Shown: positions 1 to 4,942 of the stretch, one piece after another
Numbering within the stretch: the first letter of the stretch is position 1
Layout: every line of letters begins with the position of its first letter
Source: an uncultured Lactobacillus sp.
Lineage (GTDB): Bacteria; Bacillota; Bacilli; Lactobacillales; Lactobacillaceae
Direction of reading: 5' to 3'
Length of the DNA: 7,817 nucleotides
Assembly (NCBI GenBank): GCA_945281075.1
Contig: CALYQE010000089.1
Span: forward strand, 1 to 7,817
The notes under the pieces: generated by a model
What the model saw: only the letters and a program-made list of their open reading frames with translations
Told to the model about the DNA's origin: nothing
The model's database searches: none
Position numbers and translations under genes: made by a program

Positions 1-59
1 CTACCAAAACTATGCAGAAATAACATTAAAACTTGATTGTAAGAGTCGCGTGTTGATTC

Positions 60-92
60 TGTAACAACTATGAAATATTGCTTGTGTATACT
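60..92 (+). promoter_or_regulatory. Putative promoter of the Apf-like gene with a WalR-box-like direct repeat
   Basis: A TATACT hexamer at 87-92 is a good -10 candidate, about 36 bases before the ATG. No convincing -35 lies 16-18 bases upstream. The -35 area instead holds TGTAAC (60-65), five bases, then TGAAAT (71-76). This is one mismatch from the WalR (VicR/YycF) consensus TGTWAH-N5-TGTWAH. A further TGTAAG half-site sits at 38-43, 22 bp upstream. WalR controls many cell-wall hydrolase genes in Firmicutes, so a site here would suit the gene. TATAGT at 97-102 is an alternative -10. This is inference from motifs only. Confidence 0.35.
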
Positions 93-127
93 GCTTTATA
101 GTAAATAAGTGATCTTTTTTATGGGGA

Positions 128-493
128 ATGAAGAAATTGAATAAAAATAAAAGTTTGTTAACTAAGTTAATTGTAGCTTTAGTGCTATCTTTTAGCTTTA
201 TAGCTACTACACAAATAACTAATACTAATTCAACTATACAAACTGTTCAAGCTGCCAGAAAATTATCTAAACGTGAGCGTGCTGCCAAGAATTGGATCGC
301 AATGAGAGAATCTGGTGGTAACTACTATGCTAGAAATGGTGTGTGTTATGGTAAGTATCAATTAAATATTAATTACCTTCACGGTAACTATTCTCCTAAA
401 AATCAAGAGAGAGTTGCTAATAATTATGTTTACGGTCGTTATGGCTCTTGGGTTAATGCCAAGAGATTTTGGTTAAGTCATCACTGGTATTAA
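128..493 (+). CDS. Small secreted Apf-like (aggregation-promoting factor family) surface protein
   Basis: The 121-residue product has a classic signal peptide: a Lys-rich N-terminus (residues 2-13), a hydrophobic core (about 14-30), and a likely cleavage after VQA near residue 42. The mature part is only about 78 residues. It matches the C-terminal domain of Lactobacillus Apf proteins: AAKNWIAMRESGG (52-64), ARNG (68-71), YGKYQLN (74-80), RYGSW (104-108), and the terminal FWLSHHWY. Glu61 in the RESGG motif is at the place of the catalytic acid in lysozyme/transglycosylase-like folds, so a role in cell-wall remodelling or aggregation outside the cell is plausible. Typical Apf proteins have a longer linker before this domain, so this is a minimal version. 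The start is uncertain: ATG at 128 has GGGGA immediately adjacent, while TTG at 137 has that purine run at normal spacing and keeps an intact signal peptide. It is monocistronic and followed by a hairpin terminator. Confidence 0.88.
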   Translation: MKKLNKNKSLLTKLIVALVLSFSFIATTQITNTNSTIQTVQAARKLSKRERAAKNWIAMRESGGNYYARNGVCYGKYQLNINYLHGNYSPKNQERVANNYVYGRYGSWVNAKRFWLSHHWY

Positions 494-520
494 AAAATAA
501 TAAATTTCATTTTTCCTAAT

Positions 521-553
521 AAAAACAGTTTAATGATTAGTTAAACTGTTTTT
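521..553. terminator. Bidirectional rho-independent terminator between convergent genes
   Basis: A perfect 13-bp inverted repeat (521-533 with 541-553) has a 7-base loop. The core arms are AACAGTTTAA and TTAAACTGTT. A T-run follows on the plus strand, and the A-run in the left arm gives a U-tract on the minus strand. It lies 28 bases after the Apf-like stop. It probably also stops transcription arriving from the lone EIIB gene on the minus strand, which has no better terminator of its own. Confidence 0.85.
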
Positions 554-738
554 TATTTTTTCTTATTAATAATTTACTCCAAGCAAAAACACTTTTTAAA
601 GAAATTAAAATAATTTCTGTGCGAATATTCTTTAGTTAAAGTAACTATCAATTAATTACTAACTTTATAAAATCGGATAATCTATAAAAATACTAAAACA
701 AAAATATACTTAACTAACCTTTTAATAATTAAATATTA
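554..738. other. AT-rich intergenic stretch with no gene
   Basis: This stretch lies between the convergent Apf-like gene and the lone EIIB gene. I see no ORF with a ribosome binding site on either strand. There is a small hairpin (600-606 with 612-618), and an A/T-only stem (730-740 with 748-758) overlaps the EIIB stop codon. The A/T stem has no U-tract after it on the minus strand, so it is a poor terminator. It may protect the 3' end of that transcript. Confidence 0.5.
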
Positions 739-1239
739 TTATTTATAAATAATATTTAGTTTTTTTAAATCCTTTTTTGAAGAATTTGGCGTTAGCTGAG
801 AGACAAATTTAAAGGGTAAAGCGGCAAGTTTTCTAATATATTTAAGGTCACTATTATCCACTTTAACACAAGTATCAAGCTGCATCTTTTTTTTATCATG
901 CTTATTTAATGACAATAGTCCATAATTACCAACGTTTATCACACCAATTTGCTCGACATTTTGAGCAATAGTTAATGCATCTTTAAAATTTTTAACGACA
1001 ATCATGATTGCTAAGGACTGCTGTTTAAAGTGATTGAGAAATTTTATTGACTTATCAATGCTATATAAATCAAATTTGATATTAGAAGGAACGGCAAGTT
1101 TCATCGACATTTTCTGAAACTCATTTGTAGCTGTGTAATCGTTTGCCACCAAAATGCTGTTTATACACAGTGCTTTTGACCAAACCATTGCGACTTGTCC
1201 GTGAATTAAACGCTCATCAATCCTCAACATTTTAATCAT
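739..1239 (-). CDS. Stand-alone mannose-family PTS EIIB subunit
   Basis: The 166-residue cytoplasmic protein belongs to the mannose/fructose/sorbose EIIB family. It accepts phosphate from EIIA on a histidine and passes it to the sugar bound by EIIC/EIID. The phosphorylation loop is clear: LRIDERLIHGQVAMVW, with His13 as the expected phospho-site. The family pattern continues with ILVANDYTA (about 29-37), IMIVVKNF (near 80) and a C-terminal IIYK like that of the operon EIIB. The reading frame is open to a GTG at 1248, but ATG 1239 gives the family N-terminus (MIKMLRIDERL) and matches the operon EIIB residue for residue. ATG 1230 is also possible. The ribosome binding site is weak (AGAAAG, 10 bases upstream). 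The protein is about 12 residues longer than the operon EIIB and clearly diverged from it. No EIIA, EIIC or EIID lies beside it, and a terminator separates it from the main operon. It could be a spare transport subunit or a regulatory phosphodonor. Confidence 0.9.
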   Translation of the reverse strand: MIKMLRIDERLIHGQVAMVWSKALCINSILVANDYTATNEFQKMSMKLAVPSNIKFDLYSIDKSIKFLNHFKQQSLAIMIVVKNFKDALTIAQNVEQIGVINVGNYGLLSLNKHDKKKMQLDTCVKVDNSDLKYIRKLAALPFKFVSQLTPNSSKKDLKKLNIIYK

Positions 1240-1270
1240 TCTGATCACGCTTTCTTTTTTATCTTTTAAA

Positions 1271-1276
1271 ATTATA
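1271..1276 (-). promoter_or_regulatory. Putative -10 box of the stand-alone EIIB gene
   Basis: The minus strand reads TATAAT exactly, about 32 bases before the chosen ATG and just downstream of the hydrolase terminator. The hexamer 17 bases upstream (GAAGTT, 1294-1299) is a poor -35 and lies inside the terminator stem. A perfect -10 after a terminator suggests an independent sigma-A transcript, perhaps a weak or activated one. There is no sigma-54 GG-N10-GC motif here. Confidence 0.45.
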
Positions 1277-1288
1277 CCGCTTAAACTG

Positions 1289-1336
1289 AAAAAAACTTCT
1301 AATACTAGTAAATAACTTAGTATTAGAAGTTTTTTT
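1289..1336 (-). terminator. Strong terminator of the PTS-hydrolase operon, including the hydrolase stop codon
   Basis: A perfect 19-bp inverted repeat (1289-1307 with 1318-1336) has a 10-base loop. The arm core is CTTCTAATACTA with seven A:T pairs at the base, which give the U-tract on the minus strand. The TAA stop of the serine hydrolase (1335-1337) is part of the stem, so the hairpin begins right at the end of translation. The repeat is symmetrical and could act in both directions. Confidence 0.88.
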
Positions 1337-2249
1337 AGATATTTTTCATTGCAATTAAAGGCTGAACTAAATTATTCCAAACTTCTTTAAATAGCTTCTT
1401 TTGCTCTAATGACTGAACAGTCACCACCAAATTATTTTTGGGTACTACTATAATAAATTGCCCTAATTTGCCATCAGCTCTATATGACTGATAATCAGGA
1501 TTAATCCAGTATTGATAACCATAACCAAATTTTGTTCTGCCTTTTGCGTTAGAAACTTGATTCTTTGTCGCGTCTTCTAAATACTTAGTATTAATGATTT
1601 GTTTCCCATGCCAATTACCTTTGTGCAATAAAAGTAATCCAATTTTGGACATTTCATCAATAGTCAGCATAAGAGAATGGGCGCCCATTGTATGACCCAT
1701 CGGACAGGAGAGCCAATCCGGATTTCCAATTCCGATAGGTTCAAAAAATCTTGGTGTCATATAATTAACAAGAGTAGCACCACTGACCGCTTCCACAATA
1801 CAGCTAAGGATATAGCTGTTAAAAGTAGAATACAGAAAGTTAGTGCCAGGCTCATAAACAAATTTACCATTAGTAAAGTAATATCTTATCCAATCTTTTA
1901 CTTGGTAGCGCTCTAAATCGTCAGCAAAAAATAGCGGATTTTCGAGACCTGTAGTCATAGTCAACAAATTTAAAACTGTAACTTTTTTGATCCTCGAATC
2001 AAGCGTAGTAAAGTCAATTTGAGGGAAAAAATGAAAAATTGGATCAGATAGTTTTAAAAGCCCTTCTTGACAGGCAAGGCCAACTCCAATCGACGTAATG
2101 CTTTTAGAAACTGAATAAACATTAAGCCGCGTAATCGGATCAACTTCCTTTTTTTCATCTACAAGTTTATCATTTTGATAAATCTGTATATTATTAATAT
2201 TAAAATGTTTTTCTAAACTGTAATCCACAAAATTACTGAGAATTGTCAT
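1335..2249 (-). CDS. Cytoplasmic serine hydrolase of the beta-lactamase (class C/COG1680) family
   Basis: The 304-residue protein has the serine beta-lactamase/esterase/D-peptidase fold. The SxxK catalytic motif is SVSK at 46-49, with Ser46 as nucleophile and Lys49 as base. The second motif is Tyr140-Ser-Thr142, in place of the usual Tyr-x-Asn, after the typical EPGTNFLYS. The third-motif region is ADGKLGQFI, near residue 258. LLTMTTGL (95-102) is the usual family block. There is no signal peptide or membrane segment, so it acts in the cytoplasm and is unlikely to be an antibiotic-resistance beta-lactamase. It is the last gene of the PTS operon: the start is 14 bases after the EIID stop, with AAGG at 8-base spacing. 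The context suggests it hydrolyses an ester, amide or peptide-like bond in the imported compound or a product of it. The actual substrate is unknown; family members include esterases, peptidases and amide hydrolases. Confidence 0.88.
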   Translation of the reverse strand: MTILSNFVDYSLEKHFNINNIQIYQNDKLVDEKKEVDPITRLNVYSVSKSITSIGVGLACQEGLLKLSDPIFHFFPQIDFTTLDSRIKKVTVLNLLTMTTGLENPLFFADDLERYQVKDWIRYYFTNGKFVYEPGTNFLYSTFNSYILSCIVEAVSGATLVNYMTPRFFEPIGIGNPDWLSCPMGHTMGAHSLMLTIDEMSKIGLLLLHKGNWHGKQIINTKYLEDATKNQVSNAKGRTKFGYGYQYWINPDYQSYRADGKLGQFIIVVPKNNLVVTVQSLEQKKLFKEVWNNLVQPLIAMKNI

Positions 2250-2263
2250 TTAACATACCTTCT

Positions 2264-3091
2264 TTATGCTTGTAAAATCCCCAAAAATGCTGCAATAATA
2301 CTAATGATAATAATCCAAAGCAAAATTGTGTTAACTTTATAACCCTTCTTAATTGCCCAATAAACTATTCCTGTGGCAATCACACCTAGCATATCGGGCA
2401 TGATTCCATCTAAAACTGACATTAGACTAATTGCTGACTTACCTGAGCCAATTGTTAAACCAGTTTTGACAGTAACCATTGTTGCAATCATTGCACCAAT
2501 AACTAACAGACCTAAAGTTGCTGCACCTTGGAAAACTTTATCTGTAATACCTAATTTTTCGAATCTGTTTAAGGCTTTCATACCTGAGTCGTAACCCCAG
2601 TGTACTCCATAATATCTAACTAAAATATTGGGAATATTAAAAATCAACAAGAATAAAATCGGTGCAAACAGATTACCCGTTAATGCCAGCGAACAAGCTA
2701 TGCCTCCTGCAAGTGGCCGCAAAGTTCCCCAAAATACCGAATCTCCGATACCAGCAAGTGGTCCCATCAGCGAAGCTTTTACCGAATTGATTGAAGCTTC
2801 ATCAAAATTCGGATCGTTGGCATTTTCTTCTTCCATAGCTGCCGTAATACCAAAAACAAAGGGACCAAGCATTGGTGTAGTGTTAAAAAACTCAGCATGC
2901 CGTTTTAAAGCATCAGCTAAGCGTTCTTTTTCTGGATAAAGTTTCTTAAGTGCTGGGCCTAAAGCATATTGTACGCCCTGACTCATTTGCCGTTCATAGT
3001 TAAATGAAGCATTTATTGTGAAAGAACGCCAGAAAATTTTATTTATATCATGTTTAGTTAATTTCTTTTTATTTATATCAGAAGTCATCAT
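2264..3091 (-). CDS. Mannose-family PTS EIID membrane subunit
   Basis: This is the EIID component, which with EIIC forms the membrane channel for sugar import and phosphorylation in mannose-family PTS. Family blocks are present: IFWRSF and NYERMQ-like NYERQMSQG near the N-terminus, RHAEFFNTTPMLGPFVFGITAAMEEE, and SLMGPLAGIGDSVFWGTLRPL. The N-terminal half is amphipathic. The C-terminal half has hydrophobic stretches ending in a membrane helix (ILLWIIIISIIAAFLGILQA). The frame is open upstream to 3133, but GGAGG (3098-3102) is followed by three consecutive ATGs at 3094, 3091 and 3088. The 6-base spacing favours 3091, giving 275 residues; 3088 is nearly as good. The gene therefore overlaps the end of EIIC by about 14 bases, which suggests translational coupling and equal amounts of the two partners. 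Confidence 0.94.
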   Translation of the reverse strand: MMTSDINKKKLTKHDINKIFWRSFTINASFNYERQMSQGVQYALGPALKKLYPEKERLADALKRHAEFFNTTPMLGPFVFGITAAMEEENANDPNFDEASINSVKASLMGPLAGIGDSVFWGTLRPLAGGIACSLALTGNLFAPILFLLIFNIPNILVRYYGVHWGYDSGMKALNRFEKLGITDKVFQGAATLGLLVIGAMIATMVTVKTGLTIGSGKSAISLMSVLDGIMPDMLGVIATGIVYWAIKKGYKVNTILLWIIIISIIAAFLGILQA

Positions 3092-3845
3092 CATTATCCT
3101 CCATTTCAACTGAATCCAGTTGAGGTTTATCATTATTTACTATACTTAAAGCTACAATTACTATTCCAATTAAAGCAACGCCTAATACAGGAACTTTTAA
3201 ATATGCTGCTAAGACAAAGCCTAGTAATAAGTATGGTGCCACTTTTTTATTTATAAGCATGCTAGTTAATAGTGCAAAGCCTAGTGCGGGTAAAATACCA
3301 GCGGCAATATTCATACCATCTATGATAAATTTAGGGATAATTGCTAAAAATGACTTAACTACACTGCTTCCCGAGTAAAAACAAACTGCCAAAATTAACG
3401 ACATTAGTATGTCGTATGATAAAAAGCTAATCAAATGCATTCTGTCTACACCAGCTACATCACCCTTTGCTGCATAGTTATCTGACTTATGTAAAAAGAA
3501 AACACGCACAGTTAAGTAATAAAAATTTTTCAATAACAGAGCAACTGTCGCAATTGGAATAGCGAGTGCCAGTGCAGCTGCTGCCCCAGATCCTGTCTTA
3601 ATAGCAAATGCTGTTCCCAAAATACCACCAGCAGTAATTTCTGGTGGCAATGCGGCACCAATTGTAATGTTGCCCATAAAGGCAAGCTCCAAAGTAGCTC
3701 CAACAATTAGGCCGGTATGTAAATCCCCTAAAACAAGTCCTACTAGCGGTCCCATAACTATTGGTCGCTGAATCATAGAATTGCCTAATCCACATTCTAA
3801 AAAGCCAATAAATGCTACTACAAAAATTAAAAACGCTTGCAACAT
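3078..3845 (-). CDS. Mannose-family PTS EIIC membrane subunit
   Basis: This 255-residue integral membrane protein forms the sugar-binding channel together with EIID. It shows the EIIC signature blocks: QRPIVMGPLVGLVLGD (26-41), GATLELAFMG (49-58) and ALPPEITAGGILGTAFAI (about 65-82). Several long hydrophobic segments follow, in keeping with the multi-helix topology of the family. The C-terminus is unusually acidic (EMEDNDDDF). Its codons contain the repeated ATG/GAT run that also supplies the EIID start codons. The start has an excellent AGGAGG (3853-3858) at 7-base spacing, and that site overlaps the stop codon of the preceding EIIB gene. The substrate cannot be decided from these motifs. 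Confidence 0.95.
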   Translation of the reverse strand: MLQAFLIFVVAFIGFLECGLGNSMIQRPIVMGPLVGLVLGDLHTGLIVGATLELAFMGNITIGAALPPEITAGGILGTAFAIKTGSGAAAALALAIPIATVALLLKNFYYLTVRVFFLHKSDNYAAKGDVAGVDRMHLISFLSYDILMSLILAVCFYSGSSVVKSFLAIIPKFIIDGMNIAAGILPALGFALLTSMLINKKVAPYLLLGFVLAAYLKVPVLGVALIGIVIVALSIVNNDKPQLDSVEMEDNDDDF

Positions 3846-3856
3846 TATTTTTCCTC

Positions 3857-4321
3857 CTACTTATATAAAATTTTTTTAGGATCACTTGGCACGGCCTGAA
3901 TGTTAACTTCTTTACCCAAAGCCGCAACTTCTTTGAGCAATTGTTCATCTTTATCTGTCACGTTTACCATCTTAGACAGCGCATGTGTTTGGGATGTAGC
4001 CTTAGTTCCTCCTAAATTGATTGCTTTAATTTGACTAACATTCTTGGCAAGAATCGCTGCTGTTTCAACAGTTGGTACTACAATCATCAAACGGTATTTA
4101 TCAGTTTTTCCCGAATTAATTGCTCCAATTGAGTCCTTCACACTTTTAAAAACAAGTTTTACACCTTGTGGTTTGCCCAAACGTAAAGTCGACTTACGCA
4201 AATCGTCTTTAGCTACGTTATCATCAGCAATCAAAATACAATTTGGCTGCAACTGTGAACTCCACGAAAAAACCACTTGACCGTGTAATAAACGATGATC
4301 TACTCGTAATAACAAAATCAT
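3857..4321 (-). CDS. Mannose-family PTS EIIB subunit (operon copy)
   Basis: This cytoplasmic phosphotransfer subunit is 154 residues from the chosen start. The active loop is LLRVDHRLLHGQVVFSW, with His13 as the expected phosphohistidine that receives phosphate from EIIA and passes it to the sugar. Other family blocks are CILIADDNVA, LMIVVPTVE and AINLGG. The open frame extends to 4357, but that would overlap EIIA and add a non-family N-terminus. ATG 4321 starts exactly at the conserved MILLLRVD and has AAGGAG (4329-4334) at 7-base spacing. The gap to the EIIA stop is 13 bases. In LevR systems the cognate EIIB also phosphorylates the activator's last PRD when substrate is absent, so this is probably both a transporter part and a negative signal. 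Confidence 0.94.
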   Translation of the reverse strand: MILLLRVDHRLLHGQVVFSWSSQLQPNCILIADDNVAKDDLRKSTLRLGKPQGVKLVFKSVKDSIGAINSGKTDKYRLMIVVPTVETAAILAKNVSQIKAINLGGTKATSQTHALSKMVNVTDKDEQLLKEVAALGKEVNIQAVPSDPKKILYK

Positions 4322-4334
4322 TTTTTCTCTCCTT

Positions 4335-4742
4335 CTAAAAGTCTTCTTCAACTGCATTCTTACTATTCACAGTATTCGGCAACAGCATTTTCACCGTATC
4401 TTTACTAACTTCTACCGTTTGCTTAATTTGCTCAATACTAACTTCACTGTCAAGCAAAACTAGGCTTAAAACTAGGGCCACATTCATCCCGCTAATCAAA
4501 TAAACATCCTTAAATGCTAACTTTTCAAGAGCTAATCGATTAACACTCCCCCCCAGCAAGTCAGTTACTACGATAAAGGGAGAATGTTTTTTCGCCAGTT
4601 TCTGTATGAATTCTAATAAATCTGGCCCATTCTCCAAATATGAATCAAATGCAATTAAGTTAGACTGCTTGCCAGCAAGCAATTCAATTGTACTTTTCAT
4701 TCCACTTGCTAGTTTTCCGTGACTTAATAAATAAATCTTCAC
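4335..4742 (-). CDS. Mannose-family PTS EIIA subunit
   Basis: This 135-residue soluble subunit takes phosphate from HPr and gives it to EIIB. The phospho-site is His8 in the YLLSHGKLASGM motif. The second conserved block is VVTDLLGGSVN (58-68), where Asp61 matches the active-site aspartate of the family and Asn-rich PNN is replaced by VNR. It is a stand-alone EIIA domain rather than an EIIAB fusion. The start is GTG (4742), with AAGGAG (4751-4756) at 8-base spacing. An ATG-TAA start-stop pair (4748-4743) sits directly in front, but only two bases from the Shine-Dalgarno. This is the first structural gene downstream of the sigma-54 promoter. Its C-terminus (NSKNAVEEDF) is acidic and less conserved. 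Confidence 0.94.
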   Translation of the reverse strand: MKIYLLSHGKLASGMKSTIELLAGKQSNLIAFDSYLENGPDLLEFIQKLAKKHSPFIVVTDLLGGSVNRLALEKLAFKDVYLISGMNVALVLSLVLLDSEVSIEQIKQTVEVSKDTVKMLLPNTVNSKNAVEEDF

Positions 4743-4766
4743 TTACATTTCTCCTTATTCAAAACA

Positions 4767-4814
4767 TTAAATTACAACATCTGTAAGAATTTTTAATAAG
4801 AACTTATTTAGCAC
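4767..4814 (-). CDS. Possible 15-codon leader peptide ORF in the PTS operon leader
   Basis: In the stretch between the sigma-54 promoter and EIIA, the minus strand carries a near-perfect Shine-Dalgarno, AAGGAGGT (4823-4830), 8 bases before a GTG (4814). The GTG opens a short frame coding for MLNKFLLKILTDVVI and ending in TAA (4767-4769). The peptide is not recognised. The ribosome binding site is stronger than those of the structural genes, which is hard to explain unless it is used. Nearby, GTAAGA/TCTTAC arms (4836-4841 with 4783-4788) could pair and enclose the site, and AATAAG/CTTATT lies within the ORF. These stems are short and A/U-rich. It could be a regulatory leader, a coupling device or a chance match. 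Confidence 0.35.
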   Translation of the reverse strand: MLNKFLLKILTDVVI

Positions 4815-4859
4815 GCTTTATTACCTCCTTTTAAGTCTTACTTATTCAATTTATAATTA

Positions 4860-4875
4860 GCAAATATTGTGCCAA
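4860..4875 (-). promoter_or_regulatory. Sigma-54 (RpoN) promoter of the PTS operon
   Basis: The minus strand reads TTGGCACAATATTTGC. It matches the -24/-12 consensus (TTGGCAC-N5-TTGC), with exactly ten bases between the invariant GG (4872-4873) and GC (4860-4861). Transcription should start near 4848-4849, leaving a leader of about 105 bases before EIIA. The neighbouring regulator carries the GAFTGA sigma-54 contact motif, so promoter and activator agree. An rpoN gene must be elsewhere in the genome. Confidence 0.92.
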
Positions 4876-4886
4876 GTTATACCATT

Positions 4887-4908
4887 CAACAAAAATCGGC
4901 AACAAAAA
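4887..4908. repeat. Direct repeat upstream of the sigma-54 promoter, possible activator site
   Basis: CAACAAAAA occurs at 4887-4895 and again at 4900-4908, 13 bp apart, between the -24 box and the regulator's terminator. It would lie roughly 40-60 bases upstream of the expected transcript start. That is closer than usual for LevR upstream sites. The second copy overlaps the A-run of the terminator, so low complexity may explain it. Confidence 0.25.
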
Positions 4909-4936
4909 AATAGTGCTTAAAAATTTTTTAAGCACT
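4904..4936 (-). terminator. Rho-independent terminator of the levR-like gene
   Basis: The inverted repeat 4912-4922 with 4926-4936 (arm AGTGCTTAAAA, 11 bp, tiny loop) is followed on the minus strand by a U-tract from seven A's at 4904-4910. It starts 7 bases after the regulator's stop codon. It should isolate the regulator transcript from the sigma-54-driven operon. The palindrome is about 75 bases upstream of the operon start, within the range used by upstream activator sites, so a double role is possible. Confidence 0.85.
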
Positions 4937-4942
4937 TCTTTA

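Noticed and set aside
730..758. A/T-only hairpin at the EIIB stop codon considered as a terminator
   Set aside because: No U-tract follows on the minus strand and the stem is weak; the hairpin at 521-553 is a better terminator.
1274..1287. Possible cre site overlapping the -10 of the lone EIIB gene (TTTAAGCGGTATAA)
   Set aside because: It lacks the G and C of the TG...CA ends and the match is mostly A/T background.
1677..1916. 79-codon plus-strand ORF inside the serine hydrolase gene
   Set aside because: It is antisense to a gene with clear motifs, has no ribosome binding site and resembles no protein family.
1335..2249. Antibiotic-resistance beta-lactamase
   Set aside because: It has no signal peptide, the Tyr-x-Asn motif is altered, and it sits inside a sugar transport operon, so a metabolic hydrolase is more likely.
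2373..2939. Two plus-strand ORFs (2373-2594 and 2628-2939) opposite EIID
   Set aside because: These are shadows of the EIID reading frame; the family blocks are on the minus strand.
3598..3948. 116-codon minus-strand ORF overlapping EIIC and EIIB in another frame
   Set aside because: It overlaps two well-supported genes and has a Cys/Trp/Tyr-rich composition typical of a false frame.
4044..4280. 78-codon plus-strand ORF opposite the operon EIIB
   Set aside because: It is antisense to EIIB, without start signals or recognisable domains.
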